Source of the DNA: Sporothrix humicola
Lineage: Eukaryota > Ascomycota > Sordariomycetes > Ophiostomatales > Ophiostomataceae
Reading direction: 5' to 3'
Length of the DNA stretch: 64,000 bases
Assembly: GCA_021396245.1 (NCBI GenBank)
Contig: WNYE01000008.1
Span: 186,001-250,000, forward strand
Position numbers and translations under genes: made by a program. Under the pieces are notes generated by a model that did not search any database, was not told the DNA's origin, and saw nothing but the letters and a program-made list of their open reading frames with translations. Numbering within the stretch: position 1 is the first letter of the stretch; every line of letters begins with the position of its first letter. Below are positions 22,612 to 33,242 of this stretch, in pieces.

Positions 22612-25074
22612 TGCGCTTTTGGGAAAGGCTGACGGTTATCGTGAGTGGGAGGTATGGGGCGATTGGCGATTGGCAATGACGTAGGTTAGACGTCGTGTTT
22701 GATGGCGAGGCTCGACAATGTTGTCAACGCCAATAAAATCGAGCTTGGGAAAAGGAGAAGAAGACGAGGTTGAGCTTGATTCTCTCAAAATTAAGCTGAA
22801 TGGAAAGAAGCAATATATGGGATGTTAAGCACGGGAAGAAGGAGGGGGGCGGCTGCATTTTAATTCAGAAGGAGCAATGCGCCCAGGCTGTGGCTTTTTA
22901 CCATCTTCGGCCGATCGTGCCTTCCCCCTCATTTCTATCCCATTCCTAGCATATCTCCAACCGTAGACCGCGAACAATCACTACCGGTCTCTTTTGTGGA
23001 CTACCGTGCTTGCTTGCATCGAGCCGGGCGCTCCCCATGCCAGCGTGTAAGTCGTAGCTCTTGTTGAGTGACATTCCCGCATGCAGTAACCCGCATACTA
23101 CGTCTTCCCTCACCGTCTCTTTTAGCTATATTTTCTGTTGCTGTTTTCTCTATATTGCAGGCACGAGCAGCATCGTACGGCAGGAGCAGCCCCTCATTTA
23201 GGACGCGACTGCCTTCCAATTCTGGCCAATTTCATATTATTATTGATTTTTTGCCCAAGTCAAGAAAGAGGGGTGCGGTCGCGACTCGTGCAACTTCCCT
23301 CGTTGTGTATGCTGTTTCCCCGCACAGAAGAGCACAAAAGACGGCGTAATGCAGCACAGGCGAGAGACGGCCAAGACGAGTGGCTGCCAAAAGCTGCAGA
23401 AGGCTGTACTAGAAAGGATACCTTAAAAAACAAAAAGGAAAATCGTTGAGTGTTGATTGCAACGCCTCGGCTCGATGCGCCCGACTCCTCTTTTGTGCAG
23501 ATCGTGCTCCCCCAGAATCAACCGGAAAAGAGAACCAACGGTCAAGACGGGGAAATGCCACCACACCCATTTTCTTGGGCTAAAAAAACCTGGGGTAACG
23601 CCCAGAAATCGAACTCGTGATCATGCACAACGGCATTCGACAACACCACATTTTCAGAAAATGCGTTTATCAAAAGAGGAGAATAGACGATACAAGGCTC
23701 AGGGTAGCATCTGTATTGGGAAGTAATGGCTGCCGCCCGGAAAACATTGTCATATGCAAAAGCTGGAAATAAGAAGCAAGAGGGGTCAACTTGAGCTTCA
23801 AAGCAACGTGCTGATTTCAGTGGATATTTCATAAGAGCAGCTTTTCTCCGTCAATTGGATACAAATTCTGTTTGATACCCATCGAGGTAGAAATGCAAGT
23901 CATCTTCTCGTCCGACTCTCATTTAAGGGCAGCCCAACAGGACCCAGCAGATACTGACACATTCACCACGTGGGATAGCGAGAGAGACTGGGCCGATCAA
24001 TACCCCGGGCTGCACGAATCACGGGCATCTTGATAAACTCCTCAGACGATGATGAGCCACACCGGAGGGGGCGGGCCTCGGCTGGCTGTGGTCTTGACGT
24101 ACCCAGACTCTCCGCAAAGGTTGCACATTGATTTTTGGATTTTGGGCCAGACTCCAAGATGACACAACGATTATGTACACATTGAGGGGTGGTGAAAGCC
24201 AACTTTCTTGAAAACAATGTGACACAGCATTATCCCATTGTGTGGAGACTGGAGTCCAGGCCTGTTATTAGCTGTAAAGTGTAGATGGCGATCTTTAAAA
24301 AAAAATTGGTTTGATCAATGGTCTGATCACACATCCAGTGTGAGTTCGTGTCGTGGTATTGAAGAGAAGAGAATTAAGTACCATGAACACGCTAACCGGC
24401 TCGTGCAAAGACCGATATGGTCAGAGATACCACCCGAGTGGTTATTTGGGACACGATTGGGACATATAATTGCACGGGAGGCCAAAGCAACCTTCAAGAC
24501 TGTATGTAGTCTTGTACTCAAATGGATCAAAAGAGAATAGCATAAATTCTAGGACTCGGATTCCTCGTCCTGTTCCAACGGCGATGTGCCATTGGGAGTG
24601 TTCCTTTCGTGTTTGTGCTCCAAAAGACAGACAGGAGACGGAAACGGGGGACCACAAGCGAGCTCGGCCGCCAACAGGCGCCGGCAATGCTTTGCTCTTG
24701 AATAAAATCAAACCAGACGCCTCAAATCCATAGCAGGCCTAGATAGGGTGACCAAAGCGACAATGCATGGTCGACAGTCCTAGCCGCTGCTGATGCAAAA
24801 ACATGCCATGCTTCTATCTGCCATTGTAGGCCAGAATTTCGCAAAACGTAAAAAGGAAAAGAAGAAAGATAGAAAAATAAAATGAGCAGACAGACAGCAA
24901 AAGTCATATGCCTTTGCAAGCAACAATGCGAGGTATCAAATAGTGTAGTGCATGGGCAGCCAATGCAGCACCGAAGTAAATAATATCAACATAATGTATA
25001 TGCCAAGAGAGGGCCAAAATCAACAAAGAAGCAACGAAAAAGAAAGAGGCACGCCTGTATGCTTGTATCGCTCT
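22612..25074. other. Intergenic region between ADH and the Whi5/Nrm1-like gene
   Basis: About 2.5 kb. The left part is the ADH promoter (minus strand). A tRNA-like fragment with a GAGTTCGATT arm followed by a T-run lies on the minus strand around 23585-23650; it does not fold as an intact tRNA. The right part is the 3' side of the Whi5-like gene. No coding gene is supported. Confidence 0.5.
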
Positions 25075-27052
25075 TTAAATACCAAGATTGTTTGTGCGGC
25101 GAGCAGGAATGAGGATCTCGCTTTCCGAGTCAGAAGAATCGTCGGCAGTGGCAGCGGCCGCACGATCCAGCATCTTCTCGATATCGTCCTCGCCCAAGAC
25201 GGGCCGTGGTTTTGACGTGCCAGTCAAGCCTGACGGCATCGACAGCGGCACCTTCATGCGGGGGCTGAGTATGTTGGAAGAGTCAAACGCGCCATTAGCA
25301 CGTCTCTTAGGCGTGCCCTTGTTGCTGCGAGAATATGGTGTCCCGTAAGGCTCGTCGATATCCATTTCGCTCGGGCTGCGGTTGTGGCCACGGCGGCCCG
25401 GGGCAGGCTGTGAGCTGTACGACTGTGCGTGAGGACGTCCTGTGGGCAGGCTCTTGCGCGGCGCCGAGCCGGGAAGCGCGTGTCGTTGTGGGCTCATTAT
25501 AGAAGAGTGTTGTGGGTCATGGTGGCCTGCCGGGAGCGGCTGCGAGGAGGAGTTGATCGAGGCAAACTGTTTCATATTGGACGAGTTCCCAGGACTGCTC
25601 ATGAAAAGAAGCGTCTCGATAGCATCCTGCTCACGCACATTCTGGTGAGGGGTGTAGAGGATTGGGTCGGCGGTCGGGGTGCGGTGGTGCCCTGTTTCAA
25701 AAGCACCTGGTGTGTGAGGGCTGCCTTGGGAGTAGGATGTTGGGAGAGACGGCGGGACGTAACCAGGATTGGAGTTCCGACGAGCGAATGCGGTTGGCCG
25801 GGATGGCTGAATGGAAGCTGGCGGAGCAAGAGATCTTGTCGGTGCGGCCGATCCTGTTCGAGAGGGTACGAGAGGAGACGGCAGAGGCGGGGTAGAGTGG
25901 GCACTGCGTGAGCTCTGTTGCGACGACCACGGTGATGTATCGAGAGCGGATAGGGCCCGACCATTGGGTGCGACGGTTGTGCTTGTCGTTGAGATGCTCG
26001 TTTGGCTCTGGTGGCGGTGGTGGAAAGAGTGGCCTGGGATGCGGGGGCTGAGGGAGGAGCCGTGGCGGCCGTGGATCGTTGATGTGCTGGACGCTGGCGA
26101 CGCAGCGTGCGAGGTGAAATTCTCGACCTGGTCGATATTGTGTGACTGCCAGCCGTTGTTCACCTTTACCATTGCGTACGATAGACGCGTTTTCAATTCA
26201 GCGGAGAGCTATTGCAGCTCGAGTTAGTCTTTTGGGGCTTCAAGGTGACAATTGCACTGCTGCCCTACGATGCGATAAGCTTACCTCGCCAATTCGGCTG
26301 CCGGCCGTAGATGCAACGCTCACGGCGCTCGTGTTTCTGGAATGTCCGCCCATATAAACCGGTGACGTGCTTGACGCATTCCTCGTGTGCTTAACGGAGC
26401 CATCGGCGGCCCTTTTACGCGACAATGCGGCACCGTCAAACGCGTCGGAGACGGTCACGTCGGCCATTCTCTCGCGGGATGCGGCAAGCCTTGACAGCTG
26501 GTGCAGCTGCGACTCTTGGCTGGAAAATTCGTGCTCAAAATTGTACGCGTTCGCGCTGCCGTTAACACTGCCGCTGCCGCCACCTCCGACGCTCAATTCG
26601 CCCTCGCTAATTGGCGGCGTGAAGAGTTGGTCAGTATCTGTGCTAGCACTCGTGTCTGCGCTGCTTGTCGTATCTTGCGAATCGCTGCCGTTGGCGGTGT
26701 GGGTGTAGGAGGGCGGTTGTTGTTGCTGGAAGTAGTGGCGGCTGCTGTTTTGAAAGGACGCGGATGAGGACGCGGAGAGAGGGAGAGGCAGTTCGCTCGG
26801 CTGCTGGGATGGCGGGTGTGTGGGTGATTGCTGTTGGTTATCTTGTTGATTCTGCTTCTGGTCTTGGTGCAGGAGTTGTTGCTGGGCGTGTATTGAGTAG
26901 GCTGGCAGTTTCTGCGCGTTGGCAAACACATCCAAGGCGCGACTAGCACGAGAAGCGGAAGCAGGCGCGTCGACTCTGTCGGAGAGACGCGGAAGAACGT
27001 CTCGGGCGTCTCGAGCGTCACGGCTGTCGTGGGCGTGGGCGTCTCGATCCAT
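25075..27052 (-). CDS. Whi5/Nrm1-family repressor of G1/S transcription
   Basis: Family members bind SBF or MBF and repress G1/S genes in the nucleus. Exon 1 is 27052-26285, the intron is 26284-26209 (gtaagc...aatag), and exon 2 is 26208-25075, for 633 residues. The diagnostic GTB-type motif lies directly after the splice (about residues 257-285): LSAELKTRLSYAMVKVNNGW. A second conserved-looking helix is DAIETLLFMSSPGNSSNM (about 440-457). The rest is predicted disordered, Ser/Pro/Gln-rich, with many SP/TP sites of the kind used by cyclin-dependent kinases (for example TPPISEGE, SPRMKVPLS, RSPSEMDIDE). The C-terminus has an acidic DDSSDSESE patch. Start: ATG at 27052 (MDRDAHAHDSRDARDARD). The frame stays open another 30 codons upstream to a TTG, but there is no ATG there. 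The single clear motif places it in the family, not in a specific orthologue. Confidence 0.82.
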
Positions 27053-29126
27053 TTTAACCGAGACCCCTTTCTCGCAAGCGGGACAAAGAAGAGGAAGAGA
27101 CCAGCAAAGAAGCAAGGTCAGGCGGAGGCGAGCGAGCGTCAATTGAGAGGGCGCACGCGCGTGCAGCCTCCCCGAGATATTGACTGTTAAATGAGGAGGG
27201 CCAACCTAGAGGCTCGACTCCAAAAAAAGAACGACACAAGCACGCAAGTCAGAGGAACGCACGGCTTTCTGTCCGTCCGCAACAGCGGTTGCTTCCCTCC
27301 TTGCTGTCTATTTTCGGTCTGTGCGAGCGGGCGGAGCGTGGGCGGAAACCAGAAGAGGCTGCAATCTGGTTGTATTTGGGATCGCCGGGACGCTGGTCAT
27401 GCGGCTGCGATGTGAGCGGGTGTCCTGTTGGGCGATGATGGCAAGCGTGGTCGGCGAGGAGGTGGTGAGAGGGAAACAGGAGGTTAATGAGGCGTAAAAA
27501 GGAAAAGAGAGAGAAGAGAACGAGGAAACGAAAATGGCGACAGCCAAGGACGACCAAAAGGAGGCAAAGGCGGTGGATGACGACGCTAGCAGGCGTTAGG
27601 CGGGACGACAGCGCCGAGTCCAGTCACGGCGGCGCGTCTTTCGTGGGCCCAGGCAACAGACACGATAACAAAGGCCAGTGGTTCTGGGACAATGGCACAG
27701 TCATCCAGAGCGCTGTTGGGACGCGAATAAAGATGCGCACTGTGAGGGAGTGTTGTAGCACAGAGGAAAAGCAGCCGGGAAGAAGCAGTGTCAAGCAATG
27801 ATGGTGATAACATTACAGTGTACGGAGGAAGGACAGCGTTCCCCGAAAAAGAAAGGGGCAAGGCAAGTTAAAAGAGGCGGTAAAAGAATGGATTTTCTTC
27901 TCTGAGCCATGAATGAAAAGGCAAGTACGACGTACACTAAGAGGGGAAATAACGAATGCAGAAGGCACAGAAAACGAGAGTGTTCGCATCAAAACTACTG
28001 CAAGGGAAAGAACAAGGCCTAACTTGTTTCCTTTTAGACAACTGTTAACCTTTTTCATGTTGACTCGGTCGCTGTTTCTCGTGTCTGTCATCATGGGGTA
28101 GGAAGAAATACAATGGCGCCTTCCTCTTCCTATTTTTTTTTTTACTTTTTTTTTTTTAATCCGACCTTGCGGAAAGTGCGGCCAGATGGGCCCAAATTCC
28201 AAATGCGCTTGCCCAGCCACGCCATACGCGGTTCGCGACAAAAAGGCGCTAGCGGGTACACGCTGCAAGAGAGTGGGAAAGTGGGAGAAAAAATAGACAA
28301 AAAAACTCAAAAAAAAAAGGAGCAGCCTGGTTCGCCTGGGCAGAGAGCCATCTGTGCAACGACTACGTCGTACTAATGGGGCGCCGGCGGGCGGCAGATC
28401 TCTAATTCAGAGTTACCCTTTTAGACCGAGAATGTCCAAACGTTGATGGCGACTGCCTCAAAGCAAATCGAAATGGAACGCTTTTGCCCTTTCTGTGGTC
28501 GTATAGCGAACCAAGTTGCTCGCTCGCGTATGCCTGTGTTTCCGACGAGCGCGTTTCGCGACTTCCTTGTTTGGCGGACAAGCAAGGGGACCAGCAAACG
28601 TGCATGTGTACAGTACAGCAGACAGCATGCATCCAATTAACAGGAGTCTCCTCTTTCTGTACCGAGCAGAAACGCGTGCAAGTGTGGCGATGGCATCACA
28701 GTAGTGATTCATAAGACGTAATGCAGCCCCAGCTATCTTGTATGGCTTACTACGCCAAAAAACGAATCGCACACACAAAATTGTCTCTTCAACCCCCCCC
28801 TCTTAGTTTTCGAATATGGCAGGAGCGGCTACGGGCCGTGGTTTCCTATTCCTCCTAGTGAGGACAGGTAGAAAACTAGAATCGGTGAACATCAAAACGG
28901 TTAAGAAAAGAAACGCGGCACTTAGTAATAAGCCAAAATATTTCAATAATACTATGATCGTTTCATATTCATATCTCTCATGGCAGCGACTCCAGCCTGG
29001 CGGGGACTTCCTGGGGCAGAGATCGCGGACTCTGGGGAAAGGTTCTTGGGCGACGACGGGTTTGTGCCACCAAGCAAAAAAAGTATCGAACAGCACAAAG
29101 TGGGGGCGTCAACACTCAACGCGACA

Positions 29127-29134
29127 TCACGTGA
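29127..29134. promoter_or_regulatory. Palindromic E-box TCACGTGA
   Basis: A perfect 8-base palindrome in intergenic DNA, the consensus form for Cbf1-type bHLH factors. It is about 720 bases upstream of the small ORF at 29850, so its target gene is unclear. Confidence 0.25.
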
Positions 29135-29538
29135 TCATATACAGTAGTGTCTTTTGTTTGGAGATTTCCTAAAAGGGAAGCAGGTGAAGTCGACGAGGCG
29201 GAAACAAAAGTCTGAAAGAGGATACAGAGACAGAAGGAGAGAGATGCACAAAACATGATGATGCGATGTCCATAACCGTGAGTATTGATGATTTTTTAAC
29301 CCATGTTCTAGTCACATGCTCAGCTTTGGAAATGGGCTTGTACTGGAGACTTGGTCCTCGAGGTTATTTCTTTAAAGGGAGAAGTACTTTGACAGGAAGA
29401 AGTGTATGACTCTGCGATAGTAATCGGGTTGAAGCCATCGTAGCAAAGTAGTTTACTTATAAGAATTTAAAAACGGCACCTGGCCTTAAAACGAACGGGC
29501 CAATAAACGAATAACTTGTGAGAACCGAGCCAGGTATC

Positions 29539-29564
29539 AAAAAAAAGAAAAAGAAAAAGAAAAA
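29539..29564. repeat. A-rich (aaaaag)n tract
   Basis: A short simple-sequence tract of A-runs separated by single G residues, about 290 bases upstream of the small basic ORF. Confidence 0.6.
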
Positions 29565-29849
29565 TCATATAAGTATAGGAAAAGAACTACCCTAGCAGTC
29601 GATGTCGGTCGCTCTTTCCTCTGGACGCAAAACTCTTCTCAAGATATTTTCGTGTCCTGATATCCTTCGCAGTTCCGGTGAGTTTCTTTCCTGAATCAAC
29701 CTCTACCCTTGTTTTTTCGTCGTTCTTCATCAATATCATCATCCCCAGCACAACAATATCAACAACAATCAGCTGATATTCACCTAAAGCACTTTTCCAG
29801 AACTACATCACTTTCCACACACCTTCCACACACTTCCCCACAGTTCAAA

Positions 29850-30200
29850 ATGGCTGTCCAGACTCGCAGAGCCTCTGGGACACTACCAGTTGCAAAGACC
29901 ACTGCGCCCACTGAGCCCACTGGGCATCCTGCTCGTGGCGCTGTTGCTGGAAAGAAGGCTACGAAGCAGAAGGGGAAACGTGCTGTGCAGCAGCGGAAGC
30001 GCACGACAAAGAGCTCACCAGAAAAACCACTGGGCAGCACAAAATGCACTCCCGGCAAGGTATCGCCTGTTCCTCTCCCCAAATGCGCGTACTATCAGCC
30101 CACGCCTCAGGAAGACCGCACAGCAATGGATTGCCTTGCTCGTGCGGCGAGATTCTTGGAAGCCGCAGAGGGGTTGCTCCTACTGAGCAGGTCGTCCTAA
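29850..30200 (+). CDS. Small basic hypothetical protein
   Basis: ATG at 29850 (context TTCAAAATGGC, a good fungal start) gives 116 residues to a stop at 30200. I do not recognise a family. Residues 1-75 are rich in Lys, Arg, Thr, Pro and Gly and include an NLS-like KKATKQKGKRAVQQRKRTTK. The last 25 residues are a short helix (DCLARAARFLEAAEGLLLL). A CT-rich leader with a possible 5' UTR intron precedes it, as for real genes in this window. It could be a histone-tail-like or nuclear protein, a lineage-specific gene, or a spurious frame. Confidence 0.45.
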   Translation: MAVQTRRASGTLPVAKTTAPTEPTGHPARGAVAGKKATKQKGKRAVQQRKRTTKSSPEKPLGSTKCTPGKVSPVPLPKCAYYQPTPQEDRTAMDCLARAARFLEAAEGLLLLSRSS

Positions 30201-30841
30201 GTGTTTCCTCAGCTTTTCTTCATCTCTGGTATGTATTTTAATGCCCCCCTTTTCTTACCACATCATCATGATTGTCTTTGGCTAACAACACTCCAGCGCA
30301 TGTCACCACAAGGAAAAGGACACTGACGCCCGTTGCCCACCTACCAGGTACCAAGCCAGGTTTACGTGGTATGGCCTACTGGGCGTTCGTTTCCTTTGTA
30401 CCCGGTGCTTTGGTGACCGAGACAGAGTTTCTACTTGGCGTACTTCATGTTCGGCGTTTTGGAATAACGATACCCCTGCCATCCAGGCTGTTGCTTTTTG
30501 TGCTTTTTGTGCTTTTTGTGCTTTTTGTGCTTTTATTGTTTTGATATTTTTATTGTTCTGCAGTTTTTTCGCCTTTGCATTTTGTACACACTCACAACAC
30601 TCAAAAACCATGATGGAGCGGCTGTTTAAATGCCAGTGGCCCCGGAGCAGATATGCTCGACCATTGGACACTGTATTTTTAGGGGCAGATATGCCTAGGT
30701 ATAGTAGGATAGTAATCTTTTCATACCCAACTTGCATGTTTCATTCGTTCGTGATACTTGGCACATGTCTTGTTGTATTGTTGGCTACTCTACTCTAGCA
30801 TTTTGTTATATCGGCTCTCGTCTCGCCGTCGCGACGCCCCC
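30201..30841. other. Convergent 3' region with a 9-base tandem repeat
   Basis: About 640 bases between converging stops, T-rich, containing the gctttttgt tandem array at 30493-30528. No gene is seen. Confidence 0.55.
30493..30528 (+). repeat. Tandem repeat, 4 x 9 bases (gctttttgt)
   Basis: Four perfect copies followed by a partial fifth, in the shared 3' region of the small ORF and the aldo-keto reductase. Confidence 0.9.
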
Positions 30842-32065
30842 TCACGAATGACCCATGATTTTCTTGGGCTCGTACAGCTCCTCCAGGTATGCCTCCTCCT
30901 CGTCCGTGAGCGTCTTGCCAACAGCGCCGACAGCCTCTTCGATGCGCTTGAGGCTGCTGAAGCCGATGATGGGGCTCGTGATGCGCTTGTTGATCCACGC
31001 CAGAGAAACGTGGGCCATGGGCCAGTCGCGCTTCTCGGCCGTCTCCTGCACGCGCTTGATGATGCTCAGGTCGGGCTCGGCGAGGCCAACGGCCTTGGGG
31101 TTGACCGCCAGCTCCTCCTGGGAGCGCTTGGACGAGCCAAAGTTGGGCGGGCGCGCCAGGTGGCCACGGCACAGCGGGGCCCAGGGAATCAGGCCGACGC
31201 CCGTGTCGTTGCAGAAGCGGTTCATCTCGCGCTCCTCCTCGCGGTACAGCAGGTTGTACTGGTTCTGCATGCTGACAAACTTGGTCCAGCCGTTGCGCTC
31301 GGCGACAAACTGCATCTGGGCAAACTGCGTGGCCCACATCGACGAGGCGCCAATGTAGCGCACCTTGCCGGACTCGACGAGGTCGTGCAGCGCCTTCATG
31401 GTCTCCTCGATGGGCGTGTTGTAGTCGAAGCGGTGGATCTGCAGCAGGTCGATGTAGTCGGTGTCGAGGCGGCGCAGCGACTCGCTGACCTGGCGGAAGA
31501 TGGCGACGCGCGACAGGCCGGCCTGGTTCTGGTAGTCCTTGGACTTGTGCAGCTCGCCGGCAATGTACTGCTGGCGGACCTCGGGCTGCTCGGCCACGGG
31601 GAAGTAGCACTTTGTCAGGATCACGACCTTGTGGCGCGGGATGTTGTAGACCTTGAGCGCCTTGGCAATCGTCTCCTCTGAGCCGCCGTTCGAGTACATG
31701 TTGGCCGTGTCCCAGGTGTTGAGGCCCTGGTCGTAGGCCGCCTTGAGCAGCGGCAGCGCCTCCTCCTCGGAGATCGCCCAGTTGATCATGGCAGAATCGG
31801 CCTTGGGGCCGCCAAAGCTCATGCAGCCGAAAATGGGCACAGACACCTTGAGGCCGCTCTTGCCGAGGCGGCGGTACTCGACCTTGGTCGCCTCGATCGA
31901 GGCCTTGAGGGCAGGAGGCACCTCGCGGAGCTTTGCGGCGTCCATTTTGGGAGCTGTGGGGTGGGTGGTGGTTGAATAGGAAGGCCGGCTGAGTTGGATA
32001 AAAGCAGAAGCCAATTGAGGAGATGGTCTGGAGAGGTGCTTGGTTGATCGAAGAAAGAATGCCAT
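30842..32065 (-). CDS. Aldo-keto reductase, with possible mitochondrial presequence
   Basis: NADPH-dependent carbonyl reductase of the aldo-keto reductase superfamily, close in pattern to the aryl-alcohol dehydrogenase/YakC-like group. Intronless, 407 residues from ATG 32065. The catalytic tetrad is visible: Asp119 and Tyr124 (WDTANMY), Lys152 (ILTKCYF) and His211 (LLQIHRFD). GASSMWATQFAQMQ and the C-terminal GLIPWAPLCRGHLARP and PIIGFSSLKRIEEAV segments fit the barrel and cofactor site. The first 40 residues (MAFFLRSTKHLSRPSPQLAS onward) are rich in Ser, Arg and Thr and lack acids, like a mitochondrial presequence. A second in-frame Met (residue 41, 31945, MDAAKLREVP) in a good context would give the usual cytosolic length. 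A TATA-like word lies about 46 bases upstream of the first ATG. It is the first of four consecutive minus-strand genes. Confidence 0.87.
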   Translation of the reverse strand: MAFFLRSTKHLSRPSPQLASAFIQLSRPSYSTTTHPTAPKMDAAKLREVPPALKASIEATKVEYRRLGKSGLKVSVPIFGCMSFGGPKADSAMINWAISEEEALPLLKAAYDQGLNTWDTANMYSNGGSEETIAKALKVYNIPRHKVVILTKCYFPVAEQPEVRQQYIAGELHKSKDYQNQAGLSRVAIFRQVSESLRRLDTDYIDLLQIHRFDYNTPIEETMKALHDLVESGKVRYIGASSMWATQFAQMQFVAERNGWTKFVSMQNQYNLLYREEEREMNRFCNDTGVGLIPWAPLCRGHLARPPNFGSSKRSQEELAVNPKAVGLAEPDLSIIKRVQETAEKRDWPMAHVSLAWINKRITSPIIGFSSLKRIEEAVGAVGKTLTDEEEAYLEELYEPKKIMGHS

Positions 32066-33242
32066 TTCTACATTTTCAAAACTATCTCGACAACAGCGGG
32101 GAGCGGCACATTATATACTTTTGTCTAGACGGCCCTTTATCGCAGAGCAGGCCGCGTCAATGTCCAATGTCCCAATATTCCAAGGGACAGCTCCAAGCTG
32201 GCCAGCTCCCTCTCTCCAAAATGCTGGATTAAGGCGGGTAGTCTACAACCAAAAGCGGGAAAGGAGGAACACCACACAAAGCTACTCCGTAAAATGAAAA
32301 CGAAACGTACTGGGCTTGCAGGACGGAGTGCTGAAAAGGAACGGAGTGGATGCTGTGTTGGATGTTGGGGTGTGTTGACCGAAAAAATCCTAAAACTGGT
32401 CTGCAGGTCTGAATTGGCTTGTTCAGACTACAATTGGAGCAATTGAGTGATTCAGTAGCTGGAATCTGCTTTTGGAGCAAACCTCTTGAGCCCCTCTTAC
32501 ACGGACCTAGGGGCTTCGTTACCCGATCTCCGGGCCTAACCACCAAAGCGGGATGACCCCTCAGGACGATGAGAACTTAAAAAGACATGAGCGGCAGGGA
32601 AGCATAACAACTTCCGAAAGTGGGGAACGGGCTGATCATCAACGACGTGTGAGGGGCAGATAGAAAAAAGGAGGAAAAATGGACGAAAGGGGGATATGCG
32701 GTGGAAGTGGTGATAACGGGTGTAAGACAACAGGGTGGAGAATTCGGTCTCGTTTATGAGAGCCAAACATTGTTCCATTTGATTTCCTTTTCTTTTTCTC
32801 TTCTTTTTTTTTTTTGGTTGTCCCGTCATCATTTCCCTCAAAAGACATCGCGATGTACAAAATGAATTAATAATGTCAGGAGCGAGGAGTCAAAATAGCA
32901 GCCGAGATTCATCCAAACGTCAGCAATTTTTGTGGCCTTAATGGTATGTCCGAGTGTAAAACCCGTATAAGTCGAAGAGAAGCGTTATGATGGGCCTAGA
33001 ATACAACAATAAAAACAAAACTACATCTATCGACATTCCTCGGTATCGTATCGTACAATGAGAAGAGTCATACGGGAGCCAAGACCAGCCAGATCCATAC
33101 CCAAATCCAGATAAAAACCCAAGATGAATCCCAAGACGAAACCCAACCCGCTCCGTAAATACAGTCAAAAACTCCGAGCCCCATGGTCATGATGTCGTAA
33201 CATAACAGATAAGCAAGAATAAAATGCGTGTTGCTTCATAAG
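32066..33242. other. Intergenic region between aldo-keto reductase and MFS transporter
   Basis: About 1.2 kb. It contains three CGGAGT words (32284-32289 reversed, 32324-32329, 32342-32347) 220-285 bases upstream of the reductase ATG. A pyrimidine tract with a T-run lies near 32788-32816. No gene is supported. Confidence 0.5.
32111..32120 (-). promoter_or_regulatory. TATA-like element of the aldo-keto reductase gene
   Basis: The minus strand reads AAGTATATAA about 46-55 bases upstream of the ATG at 32065. That would make a very short leader for the long form, or fit transcription that starts near the internal ATG. Confidence 0.4.

Larger units (their letters stand above)
27053..29849. other. 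Intergenic region between the Whi5/Nrm1-like gene and a small basic ORF
   Basis: About 2.8 kb. The left part is the Whi5-like promoter. T-runs lie at 28130-28160. TACGACGTA is at 27926-27934 and TACGTCGTA at 28364-28372. A palindromic TCACGTGA is at 29127-29134, and an A-rich (aaaaag)n tract at 29539-29564. From 29600 the plus strand is pyrimidine-rich, with a possible 5' UTR intron donor (gtgagt near 29679). No coding gene is supported. Confidence 0.5.

Noticed and set aside
25410..25911. Open frames on the plus strand opposite the Whi5/Nrm1-like gene
   Set aside because: Low-complexity antisense reading of a Ser/Pro-rich coding region.
27053..27142. In-frame 30-codon extension upstream of the Whi5/Nrm1-like ATG, hydrophobic and signal-like
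   Set aside because: It contains no ATG (only a TTG) and a signal peptide makes no sense for a nuclear repressor; chance reading of leader DNA is simpler.
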